The notes below the pieces were generated by a model. That model saw only the letters and a list, made by a program, of their open reading frames with translations. It was not told the origin of the DNA and did no database searches. A DNA stretch of 64,000 nt from the NCBI RefSeq assembly GCF_034522235.1, contig NZ_JAXHLN010000003.1, positions 1,674,001-1,738,000 of the forward strand, given 5' to 3'. Each line of letters begins with the position of its first letter. The stretch's first letter is position 1. Made by a program: the position numbers and the translations under genes. Source of the DNA: Thiohalophilus sp. (GTDB lineage Bacteria; Pseudomonadota; Gammaproteobacteria; UBA6429; Thiohalophilaceae). This document shows positions 12,702-19,771 of this stretch, piece after piece.

Positions 12702-12737
12702 TAAAAAAACGGGCCCTTGTGGCCCGTTTTTTTATTT
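12702..12737 (+). terminator. Rho-independent terminator after tRNA-Ser
   Basis: A-tract, then CGGGCC-cttgt-GGCCCG stem, then a seven-T run. An identical copy occurs at 12880-12915 after the tRNA-Ser 3' fragment, so the terminator was duplicated together with the tRNA end. Confidence 0.9.
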
Positions 12738-12774
12738 GGGGACGGGGGAGGTTTTGATGAGAACCCTTCGGTTC

Positions 12775-12857
12775 GACAAATTCGCCGGGAGCGAATTTGA
12801 ACAGCGGCGCATCGCGCCGCTGGCCCCGTAGGGGCGAGGCGCAGGGAGGCGCCGAGT
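12775..12857 (+). repeat. Hairpin array copy D1
   Basis: Successive stems are CAAATTCGC/GCGAATTTG with loop CGGGA, CAGCGGCGC/GCGCCGCTG with loop ATC, GCCCC/GGGGC, and GGCGCAGGGAGGCGCC (12838-12853). Stem order and the GGA-bearing loops match copy A, but each stem has a different, still complementary, sequence. It joins directly to the duplicated tRNA-Ser 3' end. Confidence 0.65.
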
Positions 12858-12876
12858 AATCCCTCCCTCTCCGCCA
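12858..12876 (+). pseudogene. 3' fragment of tRNA-Ser
   Basis: Nineteen bases identical to the last part of the intact tRNA-Ser, covering the 3' side of the T-stem, the acceptor strand, discriminator and CCA. It is preceded by hairpin array D1 in place of the tRNA body and followed by a copy of the terminator. Confidence 0.85.
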
Positions 12877-12950
12877 AATAAAAAAACGGGCCCTTGTGGC
12901 CCGTTTTTTTATTTGAGGTGGGGGAGGCCATGATGAGAACCCCGCGGTTC

Positions 12951-13008
12951 GACAAATTTGCAGGACAGCAAATTTGGTCGCCGGAGCGGTAGCGACGGCG
13001 CCCGACGT
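12951..13008 (+). repeat. Hairpin array copy D2, partial
   Basis: Begins GACAAATTTGC and forms a nine-base-pair stem CAAATTTGC/GCAAATTTG with loop AGGACA, followed by GTCGC/GCGAC. It runs straight into a fragment of a Crp/Fnr-type gene. Only the first stems of the family are preserved. Confidence 0.55.
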
Positions 13009-13183
13009 GGTCGAGTTGCTGACGACCGACGAGATGGCGGATATTCTTGGTGTTACAGCCGAAAGTGTCAGTCGTGTGATCGCCGAACTTAAACGCGAAT
13101 CGGTTCTTGATCCGATTAAAAATAATAACGAATCCCTGTTTACCTGTGATCTCGAAGCCCTGGAGAAACTGGCTCAGAAGTAA
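13000..13183 (+). pseudogene. C-terminal fragment of a Crp/Fnr-family regulator
   Basis: About 58 codons encode a winged-helix tail: [25 protein letters not shown], then RESVLDP and a C-terminal [11 protein letters not shown]. The spacing of [19 protein letters not shown] matches the recognition helix-turn-helix of Fnr-like proteins. The cyclic-nucleotide or sensor domain is missing. Upstream sequence is the hairpin repeat D2, so the gene was truncated at a repeat junction. No ribosome site is evident, and a functional product is unlikely. Confidence 0.65.
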
Positions 13184-13370
13184 GTTATGCCTTCGGTAAA
13201 AACTGAAAAGGTAGTGCCTGCTATTCATGTATCGATGAGCAAGGGAGCCGATTAGCACGCCGAATGTGCCGACAATTACGTCCGGATTCTAACATTCATG
13301 GGTAATGTGACAGGTCAGGTCAGACACAAGAATCGGTTATCCGCTACGACGGGGGAGGATAAATAGCAGG

Positions 13371-13652
13371 TTATTCGATCGGGCCACCCTGTTTGGTCGG
13401 TGCTTCGGCTGATGTTAAATCGACACCCAGCATCTCCATCGCATCGAGTATTTCATCCAGCAGGCTGTTCTCACCGCCAGTCATCCCTTCTTCCTGCGCC
13501 ACATCGAGTTCGCGGGCATCCTGTTCCCAGCGCTTGAGAATCTGCGCACGCTGTTCGTCATTCAACTGCTGATCAACCAGGACCTCGCGCGGGCTGTGAT
13601 AGACCAGCGTCGGGTCTTTGAGTGCTTTGTCAAAATCGGTTTGTTGATTCAT
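13371..13652 (-). CDS. Conserved hypothetical protein, small acidic
   Basis: A 93-residue acidic protein beginning MNQQTDFDKALKDPTLVYHSPREVLVD, with the segment ILKRWEQDARELDVAQEEGM in the middle. I recognise this layout from uncharacterised proteobacterial proteins, but I know of no assigned function. No membrane segment or signal peptide is present. A CAGGAG ribosome site lies about 8 bp upstream of the ATG at 13652. It stands alone between the tRNA-Ser locus and uvrY. Confidence 0.75.
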   Translation of the reverse strand: MNQQTDFDKALKDPTLVYHSPREVLVDQQLNDEQRAQILKRWEQDARELDVAQEEGMTGGENSLLDEILDAMEMLGVDLTSAEAPTKQGGPIE

Positions 13653-14083
13653 GGCTGTAACTCCTGATGGTTGTCATGCTTGTATCAGCTTGTTAGTACT
13701 ATAGCGCTCTCTTTGTTTGTTGGCATTGATTTTGCCCAATCACCCTTCAGGTTAGTGAGTGACCTGATTAGCTATGGCAGAGGCCGGGCAATTTGTCTAT
13801 GTTATAAAAAATCCTGACTTCGAGTGGAGGGTGGCGGTATCTCTCTACTGGAAGAATCACATTCAAAGGCTTCTTCAGCTGCAGACGCAGTCGATAGTCA
13901 GTGACACTGTTGATAAGACAGTAGCGTATATGGGTTTATTAACCATTTAATAAATATGTCTATTAAAGCGGCTCAGCGTGAGTCCGATGACGCCCGCAAA
14001 AGAACTACAAATCTTACAATGTTTGAGTTACATTTCTTTGCATAATAATAATACCGCTGTTTTCAGGGTGGGAGACGAGTTTC
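13653..14083. other. Gap upstream of uvrY
   Basis: An AT-rich stretch of 431 bp. It holds a 58-codon frame at 13774-13950 (plus strand) that begins MAEAGQFVYVIKNPDFEW. It has no convincing ribosome site and no recognised family, so I do not call it a gene. The last 60 bp before uvrY have promoter-like AT-rich sequence (TTGAGT and TAATAAT). No GacA-type palindrome is obvious. Confidence 0.5.
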
Positions 14084-14734
14084 ATGACTAAAATCCTCTT
14101 GGTGGATGACCACGATCTGGTGCGTACCGGTGTCCGCCGGTTGCTGGAGGATGTGGCGGACTTTGAAATTCTGGGTGAAGCCACGACCGGGGAAGAAGCG
14201 ATCAAAATGGTTGCGGAACTCAATCCGGATGTGGTCCTGATGGATATCAATATGCCCGGTATCGGCGGTCTTGAAGCGACACGCAAGATGCTTGGCGATA
14301 ATCCCGAGCTGCGCATTATCGTTGTCACCATGCATCAGGATGACTTGTTTGCCCAGCGTCTGCTCAAGGCCGGGGCGGTCGGTTATCTGACCAAGGGTGC
14401 CAGGGTGGACGAAATCAGTCATGCGATTCGTGAGACCCTGGCGGGACGTCGCTATATCACCCCCGAGATCGCTCAGCAGCTGGCGTTGTCCCAGTTTCCC
14501 GAGCATGAGAATGTCTCGCCCTTTGACAGCCTGTCAGAGCGGGAGCTGCAGGTGTTGATGATGTTAATGGAGGGGCAGAAGATCAGCGCGATTTCCGACC
14601 AGCTCTGCCTCAGTCCCAAAACCATCAGCACCTATCGCCAGCGTCTTTATACCAAGCTGGGCGTTCACAGCGATATTGAACTGGCGCGTCTGGCGATGCT
14701 GCACGGCGTGATTGAAAACAGCCAGATCCAGTAA
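14084..14734 (+). CDS. uvrY: Response regulator UvrY/GacA
   Basis: A 216-residue NarL/FixJ-type regulator. The receiver domain (residues 1-120) has the acidic pocket DDH, phospho-acceptor Asp in VVLMDINMPG near residue 54, and lysine in YLTKGA near 104. The LuxR-type helix-turn-helix follows as LSERELQVLMMLMEGQKISAISDQLCLSPKTISTY. UvrY/GacA, phosphorylated by BarA/GacS, turns on CsrB/RsmZ-type RNAs that titrate CsrA/RsmA. Its place upstream of uvrC and pgsA is the conserved gacA-uvrC-pgsA locus, here with a DNA glycosylase gene inserted. Hairpin arrays with CsrA-like loops lie on both sides (about 12.4-13.0 and 15.5 kb). Confidence 0.94.
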   Translation: MTKILLVDDHDLVRTGVRRLLEDVADFEILGEATTGEEAIKMVAELNPDVVLMDINMPGIGGLEATRKMLGDNPELRIIVVTMHQDDLFAQRLLKAGAVGYLTKGARVDEISHAIRETLAGRRYITPEIAQQLALSQFPEHENVSPFDSLSERELQVLMMLMEGQKISAISDQLCLSPKTISTYRQRLYTKLGVHSDIELARLAMLHGVIENSQIQ

Positions 14735-14798
14735 CCTGTCCTGCCGGAATCCGTTATAATCATTTTTTCACCGCTATTTTGTCCGTATTATTAAAAGC

Positions 14799-15446
14799 AT
14801 GTCCAGTAACCAGGCCCCGGCCGAATTCGATCCCGACTGTTGTCAGTGCCCGCGTCTGAAGGGGTTTCTGCAACAGGTCCGTCGCGACTATCCCGACTAT
14901 CATGCACGTCCGGTTGCCCCGTTCGGCAGCAAGCGGCCGCGCCTGCTGATCGTCGGACTGGCCCCCGGATTGCACGGCGCCAACGCCACCGGGCGCCCGT
15001 TTACCGGTGATTTTGCCGGTATCCTGCTGTACCAGACCCTGTATCAGTTTGGTTATAGTAACCGGCCCGATTCGATCGCACTGGGGGACGGCTTCAAACT
15101 CAAGCAATGCCGGATCACCAACGCGGTCAAATGTCTGCCGCCGGAGAACAAGCCGACCACCGAAGAGATGAATACCTGCAACGGCTATCTGCGTCAGGAG
15201 CTGGCTAATCTGCCGCGCAACAGTGTGATTCTGGCGCTGGGCGGCATCGCTCACAAGGCCGTGCTCAAGGCGCAGGATCTGAAACAGTCCCAGTACAAGT
15301 TCGGCCATGCGGCTCATTATCAGCTGCCCGACGGGCGCTGGCTGGTCGACTCCTATCACTGCAGCCGCTACAACACCCAGACCGGCCGGCTGACCGAAAA
15401 GATGTTCCATGACGTGTTTCGGCTAATCGACAAACTGACAGATTGA
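14799..15446 (+). CDS. Uracil-DNA glycosylase, family 5 (UdgB-like)
   Basis: A 215-residue protein of the uracil-DNA glycosylase superfamily. The active-site segment LLIVGLAPGLHGANATGRPF followed by TGDFAG near residues 50-75 resembles family 5 enzymes, which remove uracil and related deaminated bases. A second motif is VDSYHCSRYN near residue 190. An N-terminal CCQCPRL cysteine cluster resembles part of the iron-sulfur ligands of family 4/5 proteins. It lies between uvrY and uvrC, giving a local DNA-repair pair, though each may have its own promoter. Confidence 0.85.
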   Translation: MSSNQAPAEFDPDCCQCPRLKGFLQQVRRDYPDYHARPVAPFGSKRPRLLIVGLAPGLHGANATGRPFTGDFAGILLYQTLYQFGYSNRPDSIALGDGFKLKQCRITNAVKCLPPENKPTTEEMNTCNGYLRQELANLPRNSVILALGGIAHKAVLKAQDLKQSQYKFGHAAHYQLPDGRWLVDSYHCSRYNTQTGRLTEKMFHDVFRLIDKLTD

Positions 15447-15461
15447 ATTTTCACCGCACGA

Positions 15462-15551
15462 CTGCATGGATGCAGGAGGTACGAACCCATGGATGGGCGA
15501 AGGTAGAACAATGCAGGAGCAATTGTCGAGAGCAACGCAGGGAGCAGTTGC
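15462..15551 (+). repeat. Hairpin array copy E with four A(N)GGA loops
   Basis: Four adjacent hairpins lie just downstream of the glycosylase gene: CTGCATGGATGCAG (15462-15475), CCCATGGATGGG (15486-15497), ACAATGC-AGGA-GCAATTGT (15508-15526) and GCAACGCAGGGAGCAGTTGC (15532-15551). Each exposes A(N)GGA near the loop, as CsrA/RsmA sites do. No terminator T-run follows directly, so it may be part of the 3' UTR of the glycosylase mRNA rather than a separate sRNA. Confidence 0.6.
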
Positions 15552-15608
15552 CGAGAGGTCACAGAGGACGCAAAGGAAAATTTTATTTTTGTTCTATCCC
15601 CAGCCGTG

Positions 15609-15672
15609 TAGGGTGCGTTCTACGCACCATTACCCCGAACATAAACGAAAACGGTGCGTGGGACGCACCCTA
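15609..15672. repeat. REP-like palindrome (TAGGGTGCGT family)
   Basis: Arms TAGGGTGCGTTCTACGCACC and GGTGCGTGGGACGCACCCTA face each other across about 24 bp. The same element occurs at 43482-43543. The left arm is itself a small palindrome. It is non-coding. The surrounding 15552-15768 also holds CACAGAGGACGCAAAG and its inverted partner CCTCTGTGG, another dispersed repeat. Confidence 0.75.
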
Positions 15673-15768
15673 TATTTCTGTGTCCCGGGGGTATAACCCA
15701 TTAATTTCTTCGTGACCTCTGTGGTGCAATCTGTTCTTATTCCAGGCCTCTGTGGTTAAAATAGTTTC

Positions 15769-17622
15769 ATGAGCGGTAATACTCCCGATTTTGACGCCAA
15801 AGCCTTTATCAAGGGCCTGCCCAACAGGCCGGGCGTGTATCGCATGCTCGACGCTAACGGGACGGTGATCTATGTCGGCAAGGCGGTGGATCTGAAAAAA
15901 CGGGTCGCCAGCTATTTTCGCACTAATCTGGACAGCCCCAAGACCCGGGTGATGGTCGCGCAGATCGCTGCTATCGAAGTCACGGTCACCCATAACGAGA
16001 GCGAAGCGCTGATCCTGGAGAACACCCAGATCAAGTCACTGCGCCCGCGCTACAATGTCCTGTTTCGGGATGACAAGAGTTATCCCTATATTTATCTCTC
16101 CACCGAGCATCCGTATCCACGGCTGACCTTTCATCGCGGCGCCAAACGGGGCAAGGGACGCTACTTCGGGCCGTATCCCAGCGCGCCGTCGGTACGCGAG
16201 ACCCTGAGTCTGTTGCAAAAGCTGTTTCCGGTGCGCCAGTGCCGCGACTCCTTTTATAACAACCGCTCACGCCCCTGCCTGCAGTATCAGATCAAACGCT
16301 GTACCGCGCCCTGTGTGGGCCTGATCAGCGAGGCCGATTATGCCGAGGATGTGCGGCACGCCATTTTATTTTTGGAGGGCAAGAGCAGTGCGGTGATCGA
16401 CGCCCTGGCCGGGCGCATGGCCGAGGCGGCCGGGGCGCTGGATTACGAGGCGGCGGCCCGCTATCGGGATCAAATCGCCAGCCTGCGGCATATCCAGGAC
16501 AAGCAGTACATGGACAGCGACAGCGGCGGCAACCTGGATGTGATCGCCGCCGCCGTCGAGGGTGGGCTGGGCTGTGTGCAGATTTTCACCATTCGCCAGG
16601 GGCGTAATCTGGGCAATCGCAGCTACTTCCCCAAACATCTGGAGGGGCTCGCCTCGGAACAGCCACAAAGCGAGCTGATCAGCCACTTCCTGACCCAGCA
16701 TTATCTCTCTCGCCAGGATGACATCCCGGCCGAGCTCATTGTCAGCCATCCCCCGGTGGAGCAAACCCTGATCGAGACCACGCTGGGCGAGGCGGCCGGT
16801 CGGCGGGTCGCTATCAGCCACAAGCTGCGCGGCACCCGGGCTCGCTGGCGGGATATGGCGGCGCAAAATGCCCGCCAGGCGCTGGGTCAGCGTCTCAACA
16901 GCCAGGCCACCCAGCTGCAGCGTTTTGAAACCCTGCAGGAAGTGCTGCAACTGGATGAGCTGCCGCAGCGACTGGAGTGTTTTGATATCAGCCATACCAT
17001 GGGCGAGGCGACAGTCGCCTCCTGCGTGGTGTTCGACATCAACGGGCCGCTCAAATCCGATTATCGGCGTTTCAACATCGAAGGCATTACCCCGGGCGAC
17101 GATTACGCCGCCATGGAACAGGCTTTGACGCGGCGCTACAAGCGGCTGCGCGAGGGGGAGGGCAAGCTGCCGGACATTCTGTTTATCGACGGCGGCAAGG
17201 GGCAGGTCCAGACGGCTCGCAACGTGCTGGAGGAGCTTCAGGTTCCCGGGGTGCGGCTGATCGGGATTGCCAAGGGGCCGGGCCGCAAGCCGGGACTGGA
17301 AACCCTTTACTTGTCAGACGGCGGGGAAGAAACTATATTGCCGGCCGATTCCAGGGCCCTGCACCTGATTCAGCAGATCCGCGACGAGGCCCACCGTTTT
17401 GCCATTACCGGACACCGGCAACGCCGTCAGAAGTCCCGCAACACGTCGACCCTGGAGCAGATCCCCGGTCTCGGGCCCCGGCGCCGGCAAAATCTGCTGC
17501 ACCGTTTCGGTGGTCTGCAGGAGATCGCCCGCGCCGGCGTCGAGGATCTGGCCGCGGTCAACGGCATCAGCCGCAAACTGGCGCAACAGATCTATGATAC
17601 ATTTCATCAAGACGGATACTGA
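15769..17622 (+). CDS. uvrC: Excinuclease ABC subunit C
   Basis: Nucleotide-excision repair nuclease that makes both incisions around a lesion with UvrB. The 617-residue protein has the N-terminal GIY-YIG nuclease (GVYRMLDANGTVIYVGKA, residues about 22-40), a UvrB-binding UVR segment around residue 210, the RNase H-like nuclease domain with CFDISHTMGEATVASCVVFD near 405, and a C-terminal double helix-hairpin-helix (IPGLGPRRRQNLLHRFGG). The pgsA start follows 3 bp after its stop, so the two are translationally close. Confidence 0.97.
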   Translation: MSGNTPDFDAKAFIKGLPNRPGVYRMLDANGTVIYVGKAVDLKKRVASYFRTNLDSPKTRVMVAQIAAIEVTVTHNESEALILENTQIKSLRPRYNVLFRDDKSYPYIYLSTEHPYPRLTFHRGAKRGKGRYFGPYPSAPSVRETLSLLQKLFPVRQCRDSFYNNRSRPCLQYQIKRCTAPCVGLISEADYAEDVRHAILFLEGKSSAVIDALAGRMAEAAGALDYEAAARYRDQIASLRHIQDKQYMDSDSGGNLDVIAAAVEGGLGCVQIFTIRQGRNLGNRSYFPKHLEGLASEQPQSELISHFLTQHYLSRQDDIPAELIVSHPPVEQTLIETTLGEAAGRRVAISHKLRGTRARWRDMAAQNARQALGQRLNSQATQLQRFETLQEVLQLDELPQRLECFDISHTMGEATVASCVVFDINGPLKSDYRRFNIEGITPGDDYAAMEQALTRRYKRLREGEGKLPDILFIDGGKGQVQTARNVLEELQVPGVRLIGIAKGPGRKPGLETLYLSDGGEETILPADSRALHLIQQIRDEAHRFAITGHRQRRQKSRNTSTLEQIPGLGPRRRQNLLHRFGGLQEIARAGVEDLAAVNGISRKLAQQIYDTFHQDGY

Positions 17623-17625
17623 GCC

Positions 17626-18201
17626 ATGCCGATGAACCTGCCGACCAAACTGACCCTGTTGCGGATTGGAATTATTCCTTTCTTTATCGTGCTGTTCTAT
17701 GTGCCGGTGTTTGGCATCAGCAACTACCTGCTCACCGCAGTCTACGTTCTGGCCAGCATCACCGACTGGTTCGACGGCTATCTGGCGCGCAAATGGAATC
17801 AGGAGTCGCATTTTGGCGCCTTTCTCGATCCCGTGGCCGACAAACTACTGGTGGGCGTCGCCCTGGTGCTGCTGGTCAGCAAACATCCCGGTTTCCTGCT
17901 GGCCATCCCGGCCGCCGTGATCATCGGCCGGGAAATCACCATTTCGGCACTGCGCGAATGGATGGCCAACATCGGCGCGCAGACCAGGGTGGCGGTCTCC
18001 ATCATCGGCAAGTTCAAGACGGCCGCGCAGATGCTGGCGGTCTGTTTTTTGCTGTTCGAGGAGCCGATTGGCCGTTTCCCGACCATGTTGATCGGCTACC
18101 TGCTGCTCTACACCTCGGCGGGGCTGACCCTCTGGTCCATGTTCCTCTATTTGCATGCCGCCTGGCCCAGCCTGACCAGCGACCGGGATCGACCGGCCTA
18201 A
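17626..18201 (+). CDS. pgsA: CDP-diacylglycerol--glycerol-3-phosphate 3-phosphatidyltransferase
   Basis: Makes phosphatidylglycerol phosphate, the committed step to phosphatidylglycerol and cardiolipin, in the inner membrane. The 191-residue protein starts MPMNLPTKLTLLRIGIIPFF and has the CDP-alcohol phosphatidyltransferase signature DWFDGYLARKWNQ with GAFLDPVADKL (residues about 46-72), plus several membrane helices. It follows uvrC by 3 bp and precedes tRNA-Gly and tRNA-Cys, the classic uvrC-pgsA-tRNA order, here opened by an island after tRNA-Gly. Confidence 0.97.
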   Translation: MPMNLPTKLTLLRIGIIPFFIVLFYVPVFGISNYLLTAVYVLASITDWFDGYLARKWNQESHFGAFLDPVADKLLVGVALVLLVSKHPGFLLAIPAAVIIGREITISALREWMANIGAQTRVAVSIIGKFKTAAQMLAVCFLLFEEPIGRFPTMLIGYLLLYTSAGLTLWSMFLYLHAAWPSLTSDRDRPA

Positions 18202-18245
18202 GCCTTGACAGCACGCGCCGTATCGCTAAAATACGCCTCTCTCAA

Positions 18246-18325
<80 letters not shown>

Positions 18326-18351
18326 TTCTAGTATAATCAAATACTTATAAG

Positions 18352-18382
18352 CGGCAGATAGAAATATCTGCCGTTTTTTTTT
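18352..18382 (+). terminator. Rho-independent terminator after tRNA-Gly
   Basis: Stem CGGCAGATA/TATCTGCCG with a GAAA loop and a run of nine T. It lies inside the island boundary, so the island brought its own terminator for the tRNA transcript. Confidence 0.9.
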
Positions 18383-18510
18383 GTGAAAAATTAATCCAGA
18401 ATTTTGCTACTTTGTCCGTAACGTCCGCATTGTCCTTTTAAAACAATAAGCTGCGTGTCAGCAAACTTTACTAAACAACCTACGCCGGGTTGTGGTCTAC
18501 TGTTAATTCA

Positions 18511-18891
18511 TTAGTGACTAACTAATGCGCAGTTTTTATAACTTGATAGTGGGGGAATCGATATATATCGAGGTGTGCGATTCAGATACTTCTCGACATA
18601 ATCATAACATCGTTGCATCAAAGTATCTCTGTCCGCGCTAATCCAGGACTCTTCGTCAAGCTTTGTGGTAGCCAGACTAAATATCTCTTCCTCAGCCGTG
18701 ATATCGACAAAATAGCGGGCTCCGATCTTTTTGCCAGGCAGGGCACCTGCCTCAATCCAGCGCCGAATAGAACGCTCAGAGGGCTTGTGTGGCCCTTTGA
18801 AGCGATAGTGACGGTAATCCATCACAGACATCAACTGATTCAATTGGAGCTGATTCTTATACTTTCCATAAGAAGCCATGTGATTACTCAC
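18511..18891 (-). CDS. Excisionase-like DNA-binding protein 1
   Basis: A 126-residue protein with a small winged-helix-like DNA-binding region, SERSIRRWIEAGALPGKKIGARYFVDI (residues about 38-64), as in Xis-type excisionases (DUF1233-like), followed by an acidic helix and an unusual tail NRTPRYISIPPL. The same tail and core recur in the neighbouring gene, so the two are paralogs. The GTG at 18891 overlaps the stop of the upstream gene (GTGA), and an in-frame ATG lies four codons later. It may direct excision or act as a regulator. Confidence 0.65.
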   Translation of the reverse strand: MSNHMASYGKYKNQLQLNQLMSVMDYRHYRFKGPHKPSERSIRRWIEAGALPGKKIGARYFVDITAEEEIFSLATTKLDEESWISADRDTLMQRCYDYVEKYLNRTPRYISIPPLSSYKNCALVSH

Positions 18892-19229
18892 TGGTGACTA
18901 TAAAATTGGATATTTTTTAGCAGGGGTGGTGCTCTCAGATACATTGGTATGCGATTCTGATACATCTGGGTGAATTCCTGATGCTTTCCCAATAACTCCT
19001 GATTAACTGACATTTTCCATATCAGACTATCGATCTCAGGATTTCCAGTAATAATCAGTTCTTTTTCAGCCTCTACATCAACATAGTATCGCCCCTTTAT
19101 TATCTTGCCGGGCAAATACCCATATTGAATCCAGCGCCTTACAGAACGAGATGAAGGTCTATTTGGGCCTTCAAATCTTTCTTTTAAATATTGCTTAATT
19201 GTGAGGTAATTATTTTTTTTAAATAACAT
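18888..19229 (-). CDS. Excisionase-like DNA-binding protein 2
   Basis: A 113-residue paralog of the next gene, with SSRSVRRWIQYGYLPGKIIKGRYYVDV in the same place and the tail NRIPMYLRAPPL. Shared pattern: RS(I/V)RRWI..G.LPGK.I..RY.VD..AE.E. The TIR gene remnant ends 10 bp upstream and the next gene overlaps by 4 bp, so all form one transcription unit. Base composition is AT-rich. A tandem pair of such proteins is unusual; one could be the excisionase and the other a repressor. Confidence 0.65.
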   Translation of the reverse strand: MLFKKNNYLTIKQYLKERFEGPNRPSSRSVRRWIQYGYLPGKIIKGRYYVDVEAEKELIITGNPEIDSLIWKMSVNQELLGKHQEFTQMYQNRIPMYLRAPPLLKNIQFYSHQ

Positions 19230-19239
19230 GGAGATATCA

Positions 19240-19735
19240 TTATTCAGCTAGGTTATTTTCTACAATGAAATCTTTTCCCAAATCTGACAACCCATATCGC
19301 CTTGGCCCACTAGAAACAAGATAGTCATTCAATAATCCTTTTTTTGTTAATGAACGTGCGAAATATTCAGTTTTTACTTCAGAAAGCCTTGCTAAATCTG
19401 CTAACCGGTTTGTAGGAAGTATATTGTTGATATTTATAGACAAAACAGAAAGGATTCCTTTCTCTTCCGCAGTAAGGTCGTTGATCGAAGTTCTTTCTGA
19501 AGGTATACGAGAAACTTCGATTACTGAAGCGTCATTAGCTTTAAGCTCGCTAGCCTCTTGTGTTGCTGACTTAACTTCTGCGATAAATGACGCTTTATCA
19601 ATTCTGGGCAGCATCGAAATATTCAAATGTTTCGCTAATCCGCCAAAAAATTTGTCAGCAAAATCTTCATCATTTATATCAATTGCCTGGAGAGAGGAAA
19701 GAGGAGGGGGAAGTTTACTTTTTGATTGACCCGAA
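19240..19735 (-). pseudogene. C-terminal half of an IS-split TIR-domain gene
   Basis: Reading in from the IS edge, the frame runs GQSKSKLPPPLSSLQAIDIN and then DEDFADKFFGGLAKHL, followed by MLPRIDKASF. It ends with a possible winged-helix region (LTAEEKGILSVLS, then SGPRRYGLSDLGKDFI). The LPPPLSSLQA-type block is what follows the CHS motif in TIR_2-type proteins, whose N-terminal half lies at 21385-21669 beyond the IS. Joined at the CGAA duplication, the two make one protein of about 260 residues. An internal ATG (19626) could start a shorter product of 128 residues. Confidence 0.75.
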
Positions 19736-19771
19736 CGGTGTTTTTCAAGATAGTTGTCGCCTTTTCCGTTC

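Larger units (their letters stand above)
12681..12974 (+). repeat. Tandem duplication of tRNA-Ser 3' end, terminator and flank
   Basis: The stretch running from AATCCCTCCC through the terminator to GGTTCGACAAATT is present twice in tandem, from 12681 and from 12858. Copies are identical through the tRNA end and terminator, then diverge slightly (GGGGAGGTTTTGATGAGAAC against GGGGAGGCCATGATGAGAAC). Copy one continues into hairpin array D1 and copy two into D2. Confidence 0.85.

Noticed and set aside
12595-13258. Possible CRISPR array from repeated segments around tRNA-Ser
   Set aside because: The repeats are duplicated tRNA ends, terminators and hairpins of varying size, not equal direct repeats with unique spacers; no cas genes are nearby.
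13774-13950. 58-codon plus-strand frame before uvrY
   Set aside because: No convincing ribosome site, no recognised homology, and it would occupy the likely uvrY promoter region.
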